A program made the position numbers and the translations under genes. 64,000 bases of DNA from Daejeonella sp. (GTDB lineage Bacteria; Bacteroidota; Bacteroidia; Sphingobacteriales; Sphingobacteriaceae). Below are positions 27,236 to 35,257 of the stretch, piece after piece. The DNA is taken from NCBI RefSeq assembly GCF_017495225.1, contig NZ_JAFEIG010000002.1, positions 62,001 to 126,000 on the forward strand, given 5' to 3'. The notes below the pieces were generated by a model. It had not been told where the DNA came from, searched no databases, and saw only the letters and a program-made list of their open reading frames with translations. Position 1 is the first letter of the stretch. Each line of letters starts with the position of its first letter.

Positions 27236-29164
27236 CTACGATGCCATCACCCTCGATGCCCTACTAATAGCAAAAGATTTAACCGTTTTTACTATTCCCT
27301 GAGCATCAAATCCGCATTCAGCCCATAATTCAGGCTGTTCACCATGTTCTACAATACGATCTGGAATACCTAATCGTACCACTTTTGCTGCATAATTATG
27401 ATCGGCCATAAATTCTAAAACTGCAGAGCCCATTCCGCCTTGTAGGCAACCGTCTTCTACGGTGACTACATATTTGAATTTTTTGAAGACCATGTGGAGT
27501 AATTCTTCATCAATGGGCTTTGCGAAGCGCATATCGTAGTGAGCAGGATTAATACCTTCGGCATTCAAATCAGCGCAAGCCTTAACTGCCTCATTACCAA
27601 TGTGACCGATGCTAAGGATTGCTACTTCATCGCCCTCACAAACTGTTCTACCTTTTCCAACTTCAATGGCTTTTAGCGGACGACGCCATTCAGGCATCAC
27701 CCCATTTCCGCGTGGGTAGCGAATGCTAAAAGGACCCATGTTTTCTTGCTGGGCGGTGTACATTAAATTTCTTAATTCCTCTTCATTCATTGGAGCAGAA
27801 ACCACCATGTTTGGAATGCAACGCATGTATGCCAAATCGTATGCACCATGATGTGTTTGTCCGTCGGAGCCCGCAAAACCCGCACGATCCAAGCAGAAAA
27901 CAACATTTAATTTTTGGATGGCCACGTCATGAATTACCTGATCATAAGCTCTTTGCATAAATGAAGAGTAAATATTGCAAAAAGGAACCATTCCCTGAGT
28001 AGCTAAACCGGCCGAGAAAGTAACTGCATGTTGCTCGGCAATACCCACGTCAAAAGCACGGTCAGGCATAGCCTTCATCATGATGTTTAGTGATGAACCT
28101 GAAGGCATCGCCGGAGTGATACCCATGATTTTCGAGTTCTTTTCTGCCAACTCAACTATGGTATGCCCAAAAACATCTTGGTATTTTGGTGCCGTAGGTT
28201 TATCGTTAACGGTTTTTTGGATTTCTCCAGTAATTTTATCGAAAAGTCCCGGTGAGTGCCATTTTGTTTGATCTTTTTCTGCCAAAGCATAGCCTTTGCC
28301 CTTCACTGTTACGCAGTGGAGCAATTTGGGACCGGGAATATCTTTTAAATCCTTTAAAACTTTTGCAAGGTGTTTAACATCGTGGCCATCTATCGGACCG
28401 AAATATCTGAATTTAAGAGCCTCAAAGAAATTACTCTTTTTTAAGAGTCCGCCTTTAATACTTTTCTCAATTTTCTTAACAATGTCATGCGCATTGGGTC
28501 CGAGTTCAGAGATTTTGGTTAATACACTAGAAATATCATCTCTAAAGCGATTGTAAGATTTAGAGGTAGTAATATCTGTTAAATATTCTTTTAAAGCACC
28601 AACATTTGGATCGATCGACATACAGTTATCATTCAGGATAACCAAAACGTTTGAATTTTCTATCCCTGCATGGTTTAGCGCTTCGAAGGCCATTCCGCCA
28701 GTCATTGCACCATCGCCAATTACAGCCACATGCTGTCTGTCTTTTTCACCTTTATATTGAGAGGCAACAGCCATTCCTAAAGCCGCCGAGATTGAGGTTG
28801 ATGAATGTCCTACACCAAATGTATCGTACTCACTTTCAGACCTTTTCGGAAATCCACTGAGACCTTTATAAATCCTGTTAGTGTGAAAAGAAGCTCTTCT
28901 GCCAGTTAAAATTTTATGTCCGTATGCCTGATGTCCTACATCCCATACCAACTGGTCGTAAGGTGTATTTAGCACATAGTGTAAGGCCACAGTTAATTCC
29001 ACTACCCCAAGGCTAGAACCAAAATGTCCACCATTTACTGATACGGTATCAACAATAAATTGTCTGAGTTCAGAACATATACGCTCAAGATCCTCTTCTT
29101 TAAACTTTTTCAAGTCTGAAGGATAATTGATTTGCTCTAAAAGTGCTCCTGCCTTAACTTCCAT
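27236..29164 (-). CDS. dxs: 1-deoxy-D-xylulose-5-phosphate synthase
   Basis: 642 residues, the usual length. Thiamine diphosphate-binding GDGAMTGGMAFEALNHAG ends in LNDN (about 150-182), with GHQAYGHKILTGR upstream, DRAGFAGSDGQTHHG near residue 430 and a transketolase C-terminal domain (VVTVEDGCLQGGMGSAV). It condenses pyruvate and glyceraldehyde-3-phosphate in the first step of the MEP isoprenoid pathway, ultimately feeding undecaprenyl carrier synthesis. A TATTTTTG box on the minus strand lies 23 nt upstream. Confidence 0.98.
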   Translation of the reverse strand: MEVKAGALLEQINYPSDLKKFKEEDLERICSELRQFIVDTVSVNGGHFGSSLGVVELTVALHYVLNTPYDQLVWDVGHQAYGHKILTGRRASFHTNRIYKGLSGFPKRSESEYDTFGVGHSSTSISAALGMAVASQYKGEKDRQHVAVIGDGAMTGGMAFEALNHAGIENSNVLVILNDNCMSIDPNVGALKEYLTDITTSKSYNRFRDDISSVLTKISELGPNAHDIVKKIEKSIKGGLLKKSNFFEALKFRYFGPIDGHDVKHLAKVLKDLKDIPGPKLLHCVTVKGKGYALAEKDQTKWHSPGLFDKITGEIQKTVNDKPTAPKYQDVFGHTIVELAEKNSKIMGITPAMPSGSSLNIMMKAMPDRAFDVGIAEQHAVTFSAGLATQGMVPFCNIYSSFMQRAYDQVIHDVAIQKLNVVFCLDRAGFAGSDGQTHHGAYDLAYMRCIPNMVVSAPMNEEELRNLMYTAQQENMGPFSIRYPRGNGVMPEWRRPLKAIEVGKGRTVCEGDEVAILSIGHIGNEAVKACADLNAEGINPAHYDMRFAKPIDEELLHMVFKKFKYVVTVEDGCLQGGMGSAVLEFMADHNYAAKVVRLGIPDRIVEHGEQPELWAECGFDAQGIVKTVKSFAISRASRVMAS

Positions 29165-29187
29165 GTAGGATTTAGATTTTTGAACCG

Positions 29188-29195
29188 CAAAAATA
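29188..29195 (-). promoter_or_regulatory. -7 box upstream of dxs
   Basis: TATTTTTG on the minus strand, 23 nt before the dxs ATG. A TTTG lies only 10 nt further upstream, which is too close to be the usual -33 partner, so the call is tentative. Confidence 0.4.
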
Positions 29196-29332
29196 ACTTA
29201 TTTGTCAAACATTTTCTTTTTTTGACTAAGAAAGATCAATGAAAATCAATAAGCTTTAGTAATACTATTGTAATATATCAATAATTCTTAAAATATAAAA
29301 TGAGGGTTGAATATATTTTGATTTTCCTGTTT

Positions 29333-29352
29333 GGACAGGTCGCGACCTGTCC
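29333..29352. repeat. Palindromic repeat, copy a
   Basis: GGACAGGTCGCGACCTGTCC is a perfect 20-bp palindrome. It is one of six family members between 29.3 and 34.9 kb. Confidence 0.9.
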
Positions 29353-29379
29353 TCAAAGACACGTATGATATATATTAAA

Positions 29380-29399
29380 GGACAGATCTCGACCTGTCC
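29380..29399. repeat. Palindromic repeat, copy b (diverged)
   Basis: GGACAGATCTCGACCTGTCC differs from the perfect copy at two bases, both in the left arm, and is followed by CTAC as in other copies. It lies 27 bp after copy a. Confidence 0.85.
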
Positions 29400-29622
29400 C
29401 TACCTACGAATAATGCTTAAACATTAAGAAATTAAGATTATTAAGGAAGAAGCCCCTAAATAATCCTAATTTCAATCATCATAATTTTATCTAATAGGTT
29501 AAAGACTCAGCATTTTATTTCCTTCTTAATTTTTCTTAATTTCTTAATGTTTTTTAATTTTTAACATTGAATTTAAGGATAGCTTGCGAATTTCTATTAA
29601 TCTATTTCATTGGTATCAAAGC

Positions 29623-29642
29623 GGACAGGTCGCGACCTGTCC
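29623..29642. repeat. Palindromic repeat, copy c
   Basis: Perfect GGACAGGTCGCGACCTGTCC followed by CTACG. No gene overlaps it. Confidence 0.9.
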
Positions 29643-29754
29643 CTACGAAAAATTAAGAATTAATGTAAAACTATGTACTAACTACTATGTATTAACTACT
29701 ACCTACTAAGTACTAATTTCCCATATTCAATAGCGAAAACTGATTCCAATTTCT

Positions 29755-29762
29755 TATTTTTG
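29755..29762 (+). promoter_or_regulatory. -7 box of scpA
   Basis: TATTTTTG matching TAnnTTTG ends 7 nt before ATG 29770. No clear -33 element. It suggests a very short leader. Confidence 0.5.
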
Positions 29763-29769
29763 AAACAAT

Positions 29770-30531
29770 ATGCTTTCTACCGACGGTTTTGAGATACGCC
29801 TTCCTCAGTTTGAAGGTCCTTTCGATCTGCTTTTATTCTTTATTGAACGAGATGAGCTGGATATTCAGGATGTGCCAATTGCTCGTATAACGGACGATTT
29901 TCTGGATTATTTGCATCAAATGAATTCATTAAATATTGAAGTAGCGAGCGAATTTATTTTCGTGGCGGCAACTCTAATGCGCATCAAAGCCAAAATGCTC
30001 TTACCTCGCCCTGATTTGGATGATGAAGGCAATGAAATTGACTTGAAGCGTGATCTGATTCAAAAACTTATTGAATATAAAAAGTTCAAAGAAATTGCAG
30101 AGCACTTCAAAACGCTTGAAGATGAGCGTTTTAAGCAAGAAAAAAGAGGTAGTATTAGCGATGATTTGAAGCAAATTGCCCTCCAAGCTGAGCCTGGTGA
30201 AGAGCTTGAATCTTTAAATCTTTATAGGTTAATGCTCACCTTCCACAGAGTTTATGATAGGAGTCTGCAGCGCGATAATAAGCAGCAGCATGTGGTAGAG
30301 CAATATCCTTATCAAATTGAGACACAAAAGAAGGTAATTGATCAGCTTCTTGCAATAAACAAGAGACTGGATTACAATAATTTGCTGGCAAATTCGGATA
30401 ATAAAGTCCATTTTGTATATAATTTCCTTGCCATGTTAGAAATGCTGCAGCAGGATTTGATTACCATACAAACCGGTTTAGGTTATAATAATTTTTGGAT
30501 TGAGCCTAAAATCAGTTCAATCCATTCTTAA
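29770..30531 (+). CDS. scpA: Segregation and condensation protein A
   Basis: 253 residues. The N-terminus has the kleisin signature [23 protein letters not shown] followed by the helical stretch [24 protein letters not shown]. The C-terminal winged-helix region reads [22 protein letters not shown]. ScpA bridges the SMC heads with ScpB in chromosome condensation. No scpB is visible in this window. It is 56 bp before glyA on the same strand, so co-transcription is possible. Confidence 0.95.
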   Translation: MLSTDGFEIRLPQFEGPFDLLLFFIERDELDIQDVPIARITDDFLDYLHQMNSLNIEVASEFIFVAATLMRIKAKMLLPRPDLDDEGNEIDLKRDLIQKLIEYKKFKEIAEHFKTLEDERFKQEKRGSISDDLKQIALQAEPGEELESLNLYRLMLTFHRVYDRSLQRDNKQQHVVEQYPYQIETQKKVIDQLLAINKRLDYNNLLANSDNKVHFVYNFLAMLEMLQQDLITIQTGLGYNNFWIEPKISSIHS

Positions 30532-30587
30532 TTTGTATTTTTACACGTAGAAACCCATATTTACATCAACATATAATTAAACCATCC

Positions 30588-31862
30588 ATGAAGAGAGATA
30601 AACTTATATTCAGCCTAATAGATGAGGAGCAGGTACGTCAAGAAACGGGACTTGAATTAATAGCTTCCGAGAATTTTGTTAGTAAGCAGGTTATGGAAGC
30701 TGCAGGTTCTGTGCTTACCAATAAATATGCTGAAGGCCTACCTGGTAAGCGTTATTATGGTGGATGTGAGGTTGTTGATGAGGTTGAAAATATCGCTATT
30801 GAGCGTGCTAAGCAGTTGTTTAATGCTAGCTGGGCCAATGTGCAGCCACATTCAGGCGCACAGGCAAATGCAGCGGTATTCTTAGGATTGTTAAATGCAG
30901 GAGATAAAATCTTGGGTTTCGATCTGTCGCATGGTGGGCACCTTACGCATGGATCTCCAGTAAATTTTTCCGGTAAAATCTATAAGCCTCATTTCTATGG
31001 AGTTGATCGCGAAAGCGGATTAATTGACTACAAGAAATTAGAGCAAGTAGCTTTGAAAGAAAAGCCGAAACTTATTATTTGTGGCGCTTCGGCCTATTCG
31101 CGCGATTGGGATTATAAATTTATTAGATCTGTAGCTGATGAAATTGGCGCTTTAGTATTGGCTGATATTTCTCATCCTTCTGGCTTAATTGCCCGTGGTT
31201 TGCTAAATGATCCACTTCCGCATTGCCATGTGGTAACTACTACCACGCATAAAACATTGAGAGGCCCGAGGGGTGGAATGATCTTATTGGGTAAGGACTT
31301 TGAAAATCCTATGGGACATAAAACTCCGAAGGGAGACATTAGAATGATGTCTTCGGTATTGGATATGGCAGTTTTTCCGGGCACTCAGGGTGGACCGCTA
31401 GAGCATATTATCGCTGCAAAAGCCATTGCCTTTGGCGAAGCTTTGAGCGAAGATTATATGAAATATATTATTCAGGTGAAGAAAAATGCAGAAGCTATGG
31501 CCGCAGCATTTGTTAGTCGTGGGTATCAATTAATTTCGGGCGGGACTGATAATCACATGATGCTTATCGACTTGAGAAATAAAAATATTACTGGTAAGGA
31601 TGCTGAAAATGCTTTAGGCGAAGCGTCAATCACGGTTAATAAAAATATGGTTCCTTTTGATGATAAATCACCATTTGTAACTTCAGGTATTCGTGTGGGT
31701 ACCGCTGCTGTGACCACTCGTGGTTTAAAGGAAAAACACATGGAAAAGATTGTGGAGCTTATTGATGAGGTAATTACCAAACCGGATAGTGCTACTAATG
31801 CTAAAAAAGTAAGTAAGAAGGTGAATGAAATGATGGGAAAGCATCCGCTTTACGCGAAATAA
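30588..31862 (+). CDS. glyA: Serine hydroxymethyltransferase
   Basis: 424 residues, normal length. [21 protein letters not shown] and [11 protein letters not shown] near the N-terminus, [11 protein letters not shown] in the centre, and the PLP lysine in [16 protein letters not shown] near residue 230. It interconverts serine plus tetrahydrofolate with glycine plus methylene-tetrahydrofolate. The glycine cleavage H protein gene (gcvH) lies in the same window but not adjacent. A strong intrinsic terminator follows the stop codon. Confidence 0.98.
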   Translation: MKRDKLIFSLIDEEQVRQETGLELIASENFVSKQVMEAAGSVLTNKYAEGLPGKRYYGGCEVVDEVENIAIERAKQLFNASWANVQPHSGAQANAAVFLGLLNAGDKILGFDLSHGGHLTHGSPVNFSGKIYKPHFYGVDRESGLIDYKKLEQVALKEKPKLIICGASAYSRDWDYKFIRSVADEIGALVLADISHPSGLIARGLLNDPLPHCHVVTTTTHKTLRGPRGGMILLGKDFENPMGHKTPKGDIRMMSSVLDMAVFPGTQGGPLEHIIAAKAIAFGEALSEDYMKYIIQVKKNAEAMAAAFVSRGYQLISGGTDNHMMLIDLRNKNITGKDAENALGEASITVNKNMVPFDDKSPFVTSGIRVGTAAVTTRGLKEKHMEKIVELIDEVITKPDSATNAKKVSKKVNEMMGKHPLYAK

Positions 31863-31882
31863 TTTTATTATTAAATAGTATG

Positions 31883-31917
31883 ATCCCTCATTGCAATTGT
31901 GATGAGGGATTTTTTTT
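31883..31917 (+). terminator. Rho-independent terminator after glyA
   Basis: ATCCCTCAT (31883-31891) pairs perfectly with ATGAGGGAT (31902-31910), extended by wobble pairs and a C-G pair around an AATT loop, followed at once by seven T residues. It begins 21 bp after the glyA stop. This is the clearest terminator in the window. Confidence 0.93.
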
Positions 31918-31962
31918 GGGTAATAATTCTAAGCAAGACAGATTTTGTGTCGCTGTGCATGT

Positions 31963-32054
31963 CCCCCTCTCCGAGGGGGTAGGGGGAGGTTTAATAAATA
32001 ATCACTTTTCTGCCAAGTAGTTTCCACCCCCTTTTATTCCCCCGCCTGCGGGGG
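31963..32054. repeat. Paired G/C-rich hairpin element
   Basis: Two perfect 7-bp hairpins: CCCCCTC/GAGGGGG with a TCC loop (31963-31979) and CCCCCGC/GCGGGGG with a CT loop (32039-32054). Between them AGGGGGAGG (from 31981) and CCACCCCCT (near 32023) are complementary with one mismatch, so the element can fold as nested or alternative stems. It is far more G/C-rich than its surroundings. I recall similar C/G-run hairpins as dispersed repeats in Bacteroidetes genomes; that is memory, not shown here. The remainder of this 292-bp gap holds only the glyA terminator. Confidence 0.75.
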
Positions 32055-32154
32055 ATAAGGGCGCATATTCACCCCTGATAAATTAGCGTATTTGTTTTTA
32101 AAGCTCGATTTTAATTTTGTTTCAATCAAGGAGTAAAGTGTTAATTCAAACACC

Positions 32155-32853
32155 TCATTCCGCATAAGCAATTGTACAGATACTAATTTTTACTCCTTCA
32201 ATTTCCTGTAGTAAAAGACTACAAGCCTCTAAAGTTGCCCCAGTTGTCATTACATCATCAATGAGCATGATATGCTTGTTTATCAATTCTGATTTTTCTT
32301 TGACATCAAAGGCGCTGACTAAATTTTCATATCGCGCATAGCGTGATTTCTTGGTTTGAGTTTCTGTATTTTCAAGCCTCACCAAATTTTTGGTGTTGAT
32401 AGGGATATTCAGGATCGCTGAAAGTCCCTTAGCAATACATTCACTCTGATTATAACCTCTTTTTTTAAACTTTGCAGGATGCAGTGGAATAGGCATAATT
32501 AAGTCTGATTTTTTGAAAATATCTGACCTTTTTAGCTCATAGGCATAGAGTTCACCGAGGCGGATGCCGGTCTCCGGACTTTTCCTATACTTCAGTTTAT
32601 GCATCATGTTTTGTATTCTGCTGCCCTTGCGGAAATACAAGAAAGCAATGGTCTGCACAAAAGGGAATCTGCCCCATAATTGCCTGGCCATCTTGTTGTT
32701 AGGGTCTTCGTGAAAGTTTGTTTGTGGGAGATGATAGACACAGTTGGTGCATATTATACGCTCATTTTTGAATAAACTTTTGCCACAAGCAGCACAAAGT
32801 TCAGGAAAGAACAGAGCTAATAAATCTCCTAAATAGCCTAAATTTTTTTTCAT
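32155..32853 (-). CDS. comF: ComF family amidophosphoribosyltransferase-like protein
   Basis: 232 residues. A four-cysteine zinc ribbon (CAACGKSLF and CTNC, residues 18-39) precedes a phosphoribosyltransferase domain containing MPIPLHPAKFKKRGYNQS and the PRPP-binding motif IMLIDDVMTTGATLEAC near residue 195. ComF helps DNA import in naturally competent bacteria, but its exact role in Bacteroidota is not clear. It stands alone between two repeat-rich gaps, convergent with glyA. Confidence 0.92.
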   Translation of the reverse strand: MKKNLGYLGDLLALFFPELCAACGKSLFKNERIICTNCVYHLPQTNFHEDPNNKMARQLWGRFPFVQTIAFLYFRKGSRIQNMMHKLKYRKSPETGIRLGELYAYELKRSDIFKKSDLIMPIPLHPAKFKKRGYNQSECIAKGLSAILNIPINTKNLVRLENTETQTKKSRYARYENLVSAFDVKEKSELINKHIMLIDDVMTTGATLEACSLLLQEIEGVKISICTIAYAE

Positions 32854-32938
32854 GATTTAATTTAGGATTTGAGAATGGGATTGAACTCTAGTGTGTCGAC
32901 TTATTTAGTAAACGGTAGGTTTTGCCGCGATTTAACCG

Positions 32939-33114
32939 GGTACGGTGACAATATCGACCAGAGGAGCTCTCTGATGATTGATAGAATTCATCAAATAGGA
33001 AGGTAGGGACAGGTCGCGACCTGTCCTCTAACTCCATCAAAAAACCATCACCATTTTTATCTTTATGAACCTTAATTTCTTAATGTTTTTAATCTGAACC
33101 ATTAAGGGATTAAG
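32939..33114 (+). repeat. Long direct repeat A, copy 1
   Basis: About 176 bp nearly identical to 33606-33782, running from GGTACGGTGACAA through ATGATTGATAGAATTCAT, palindrome copy d, and CTAACTCCATCAAAAAACC to ATTAAGGGATTA. Differences are scattered substitutions plus one indel, concentrated in the AT-rich 3' part. Spacing between copies is about 668 bp. Confidence 0.92.
33007..33026. repeat. Palindromic repeat, copy d
   Basis: Perfect GGACAGGTCGCGACCTGTCC inside direct repeat A1, preceded by GTAG. Confidence 0.9.
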
Positions 33115-33170
33115 AAGAATTAAGAAATAGATTAATCACAATTATTTCACAGATTTTTTCGCGTCTCAGC

Positions 33171-33254
33171 GTCATTGCGAGGGTTAATTAATGTTATTAA
33201 AATCAATATAAATGACGTTAAATTGCAATGTACTAAATTTTCAACTGATTGATT
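33171..33254 (+). repeat. Direct repeat B, copy 1
   Basis: Shares GGGTTAATTAATGTTATT and the following AAAATCAATATAAATGACGT exactly with 33420-33504, with a diverged middle and a common end TTTCAACTGATTGATT. It lies immediately left of the multi-hairpin element. Confidence 0.88.
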
Positions 33255-33263
33255 TTATTTATT

Positions 33264-33389
33264 GCAATGGATTGAAATCCGTTGCTACAAGATGGGTCGT
33301 CCCGATGGGACTGGTAAATAGTTCAATACTGGTAAATACATAAAAGAGCCAAGGCTCGACCCATATTTTAAGGCAGGAATTTATTCCTG
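33264..33389. repeat. Multi-hairpin (cloverleaf-like) element
   Basis: In order: GCAATGGATT/AATCCGTTGC (33264-33285, one wobble); a closing stem ATGGGTCG (33292-33299) with CGACCCAT (33357-33364); inside it GTCCC/GGGAC (33299-33311) and GAGCC/GGCTC (33346-33357); then CAGGAAT/ATTCCTG (33374-33389). Two exact copies of ACTGGTAAATA (33310-33320, 33328-33338) sit between the inner hairpins. No protein is encoded. It could be a non-autonomous mobile element, a structured RNA or both; nothing here decides. Confidence 0.7.
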
Positions 33390-33419
33390 TTCTGTACCCA
33401 TGTGAATAGTTAATGGTTC

Positions 33420-33504
33420 GTCATTGAAAGGGTTAATTAATGTTATTAAAATCAATATAAATGACGTAAAACTAGAACTCGACATAAATTTCAACTGATT
33501 GATT
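33420..33504 (+). repeat. Direct repeat B, copy 2
   Basis: Second copy of the 33171-33254 repeat, directly right of the multi-hairpin element. The shared 5' part is exact over about 38 bp and both copies end TTTCAACTGATTGATT. Confidence 0.88.
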
Positions 33505-33605
33505 ATTAATGAAGTATAAAAAATGTCAATTGTAGAACATCCCTGTGAGATCCTCACTGCGTAAATCTCCTTAAATCTGTAGGAGAAAAAATGGAGCAAT
33601 TGGCT

Positions 33606-33782
33606 GGTACGGTGACAACACCGACCAGAGGAGCTCTCTGATGATTGATAGAATTCATGAAATAGGAAGGTAGGGACAGGTCGCGACCTGTCCTCTAACT
33701 CCATCAAAAAACCATCACCATTTTTATCTTGATGTGCCTTAATTTCTTAATATTTTTTAAAATGTACCATTAAGGGATTAAA
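33606..33782 (+). repeat. Long direct repeat A, copy 2
   Basis: Second copy of repeat A, ending 14 bp before the rlmN stop codon. It carries palindrome copy e. Confidence 0.92.
33674..33693. repeat. Palindromic repeat, copy e
   Basis: Perfect GGACAGGTCGCGACCTGTCC inside direct repeat A2. Confidence 0.9.
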
Positions 33783-33796
33783 AAAATTATTAAATC

Positions 33797-34840
33797 TTAA
33801 CTCTTCACAGCCAACTGCCCACAGGCAGCGTCAATGTCTTTCCCTCGGCTTCTTCTAATATTGGTATTGATGCCGTTTTTACGGAGATGTGCCGCAAATG
33901 CTTCAATTTTATCAATCCCCGCATTTTCATAATCGGCAAAGCTGATTGGGTTGTACTCAATAATATTTACCTTACAAGGGATATGTCGGCAGAATTTTAC
34001 AAGCTCCTCGGCATCGCTAATATTATCGTTGAAATCGTTAAAAACGATGTACTCGTAGGTAACGGGATTTTTAGTCTTGGAATAAAAATATTTCAAAGCC
34101 TCAGCCAATGCTTTTAAAGAGTTTTGCTCGTTAATAGGCATAATGGTATTCCGCTTTTCATCATTTGCAGCATGGAGAGAAAGGGCTAAATTAAATCGGA
34201 CCTCATCATCCCCCAGTTTTTTAATCATTTTGGCAATGCCTGCAGTTGATACCGTAATGCGCTTGGCAGCCATGTTTAAGCCGTCTTTTGCGGTAATTCG
34301 CTCCACCGACTTTAATACATTAGCATAGTTCAAAAGAGGCTCACCCATACCCATGTACACAATATTGCTCAATGGAATTCGATAGTTCTCCTTCGCTTGC
34401 TTATCTATTAAAACTACTTGATCGTATATCTCATCGGCATTTAAATTACGCTTACGATCCATGTATCCCGTAGCACAAAATTTGCATGTCAGACTACAGC
34501 CAACTTGTGAACTAACACATGCCGTCATGCGGTCGGTTGCCGGAATTAAAACGCCCTCAATAATATTATTATCATAAAGCATGAAGGTGCTTTTTATGGT
34601 TTTATCGGCGCTAAATTGCGATTGATGTACCTTTACATTATTAATTGTAAAGCTTTCCTTCAATTTCTCTCTCAATGCTTTGGAAAGATTACTCATCTCC
34701 TCAAAATCAGTACAGGATTTCTCCCATAGCCACTCATATACCTGCTTAGCCCTAAATGCAGGCTCTGCAATGGAGATGAAGTGCTCTTTTAGCTTATCAG
34801 GGGATAAACTGCGAATGTCTATTTTTTGAGAATCTTGCAT
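33797..34840 (-). CDS. rlmN: 23S rRNA (adenine-2503-C2)-methyltransferase, radical SAM
   Basis: 347 residues from the preferred ATG at 34840 (MQDSQKIDIRSL). The ORF track uses 34870, but a TATTTTTG box (34847-34854, minus strand) lies between the two starts and family members begin near the DIRSLSPDKLKEHF region. The radical-SAM cluster motif is CSLTCKFC near residue 110 and the catalytic second cysteine is in AACGQL at the C-terminus. YMGMGEPLLNYANV is also typical. It methylates A2503 of 23S rRNA and A37 of some tRNAs. It is flanked on both sides by repeat-rich gaps. Confidence 0.95.
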   Translation of the reverse strand: MQDSQKIDIRSLSPDKLKEHFISIAEPAFRAKQVYEWLWEKSCTDFEEMSNLSKALREKLKESFTINNVKVHQSQFSADKTIKSTFMLYDNNIIEGVLIPATDRMTACVSSQVGCSLTCKFCATGYMDRKRNLNADEIYDQVVLIDKQAKENYRIPLSNIVYMGMGEPLLNYANVLKSVERITAKDGLNMAAKRITVSTAGIAKMIKKLGDDEVRFNLALSLHAANDEKRNTIMPINEQNSLKALAEALKYFYSKTKNPVTYEYIVFNDFNDNISDAEELVKFCRHIPCKVNIIEYNPISFADYENAGIDKIEAFAAHLRKNGINTNIRRSRGKDIDAACGQLAVKS

Positions 34841-34846
34841 TATTTG

Positions 34847-34854
34847 CAAAAATA
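34847..34854 (-). promoter_or_regulatory. -7 box deciding the rlmN start
   Basis: TATTTTTG on the minus strand ends 6 nt before ATG 34840 and lies inside the longer ORF, arguing for the shorter start. No -33 TTTG is visible. Confidence 0.5.
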
Positions 34855-34881
34855 CGAATTTTTTGTTCATTCACCGCGTAG

Positions 34882-34900
34882 GGATAGGTCGCTATCTGTC
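34882..34900. repeat. Palindromic repeat, copy f (degenerate)
   Basis: GGATAGGTCGCTATCTGTC preceded by TAG. The outline of the palindrome is kept but with several substitutions. Confidence 0.65.
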
Positions 34901-35170
34901 ATTAAGAGTACATAGTATTAAGTACATAGTATTTAGATAGAAAGGACGCAAATCAGTAAAATTTATTTTTTTGGTACCTCCACCTTAATAACCTTAATGT
35001 TTGAACTATTTGTTCTATATTTTACTTTTTGTGTAAACCTATTTCAGGACAAGACAGTCGCCAGTCTGACAAAGATAACTCATTTCCTACCTCCAAGAAC
35101 TAGGCTTCGAGAACCTCAGCCACCGGGTAACTGATAACCTACATCTGTCAACAGACAACTCTCCACCTTA

Positions 35171-35208
35171 GATGTCGCTAGCCTGACAACTGACAACTGC
35201 CAACCGAT
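35171..35208 (+). repeat. Dispersed repeat, forward copy
   Basis: GATGTCGCTAGCCTGACAAC and the following TGACAACTGCCAACCGAT resemble the reverse complement of 61222-61268 (GTCGCAAGCCTGATAACTG then ACAACTCCCAACTGACAACT). The sequence is simple, so common descent is likely but not certain. Confidence 0.55.
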
Positions 35209-35222
35209 ACCACCCCCTACAA

Positions 35223-35253
35223 TTTGCCTTTCCACTTTAATCTCCTACTTTTG
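35223..35253 (+). promoter_or_regulatory. Full Bacteroidetes promoter of the amidohydrolase run
   Basis: TTTG (35223-35226), a 19-nt spacer and TACTTTTG (35246-35253) match TTTG-N19-TAnnTTTG exactly. The start codon is only 4 nt downstream, so the transcript may be leaderless. It may drive the co-directional genes that follow. Confidence 0.75.
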
Positions 35254-35257
35254 CTTT

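Larger units (their letters stand above)
29165..29769. other. Repeat-rich intergenic region between dxs and scpA
   Basis: 605 bp without a gene. It contains the divergent promoters, three copies of the 20-bp palindrome family (listed separately), AT-rich blocks of the form TTCTTAATTTCTTAATG near 29522-29560 with an inverted relative near 29410-29450, and a degenerate TACTA/CTATGTA tract at 29671-29717 related to one at 34908-34934. No ORF with coding character was seen. Confidence 0.75.
32854..33796. other. 943-bp repeat-mosaic intergenic region
   Basis: No believable gene; the 108-residue minus-strand ORF here is read through repeats. The content has a nested order: long repeat A1, short repeat B1, a multi-hairpin element, B2, then A2, with all repeats in direct orientation. 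The 100 bp between B2 and A2 and the first 85 bp after comF look unique. Confidence 0.8.
34871..35257. other. Repeat-containing gap between rlmN and the amidohydrolase gene
   Basis: 387 bp without a gene. It holds palindrome copy f, a 12-bp direct repeat GTACATAGTATT (34908 and 34922), a hairpin-forming GGCTTCGAGAACCTCAGCC (35103-35121) resembling the GGCTTCGACTACGCTCAGCC repeats I remember from Bacteroidetes, a TGACAACTGACAACTG tract that recurs inverted near 61.2 kb, and the promoter of the next gene. Confidence 0.75.

Noticed and set aside
33171-33504. Possible CRISPR-like repeat-spacer array
   Set aside because: Only two copies of repeat B and two of repeat A, of different lengths and without regular spacers; no cas genes.
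33381-33707. 108-residue minus-strand ORF between comF and rlmN
   Set aside because: It reads through direct repeats A2 and B2 and part of the hairpin element, has no signal, domain or promoter and a composition unlike neighbours.
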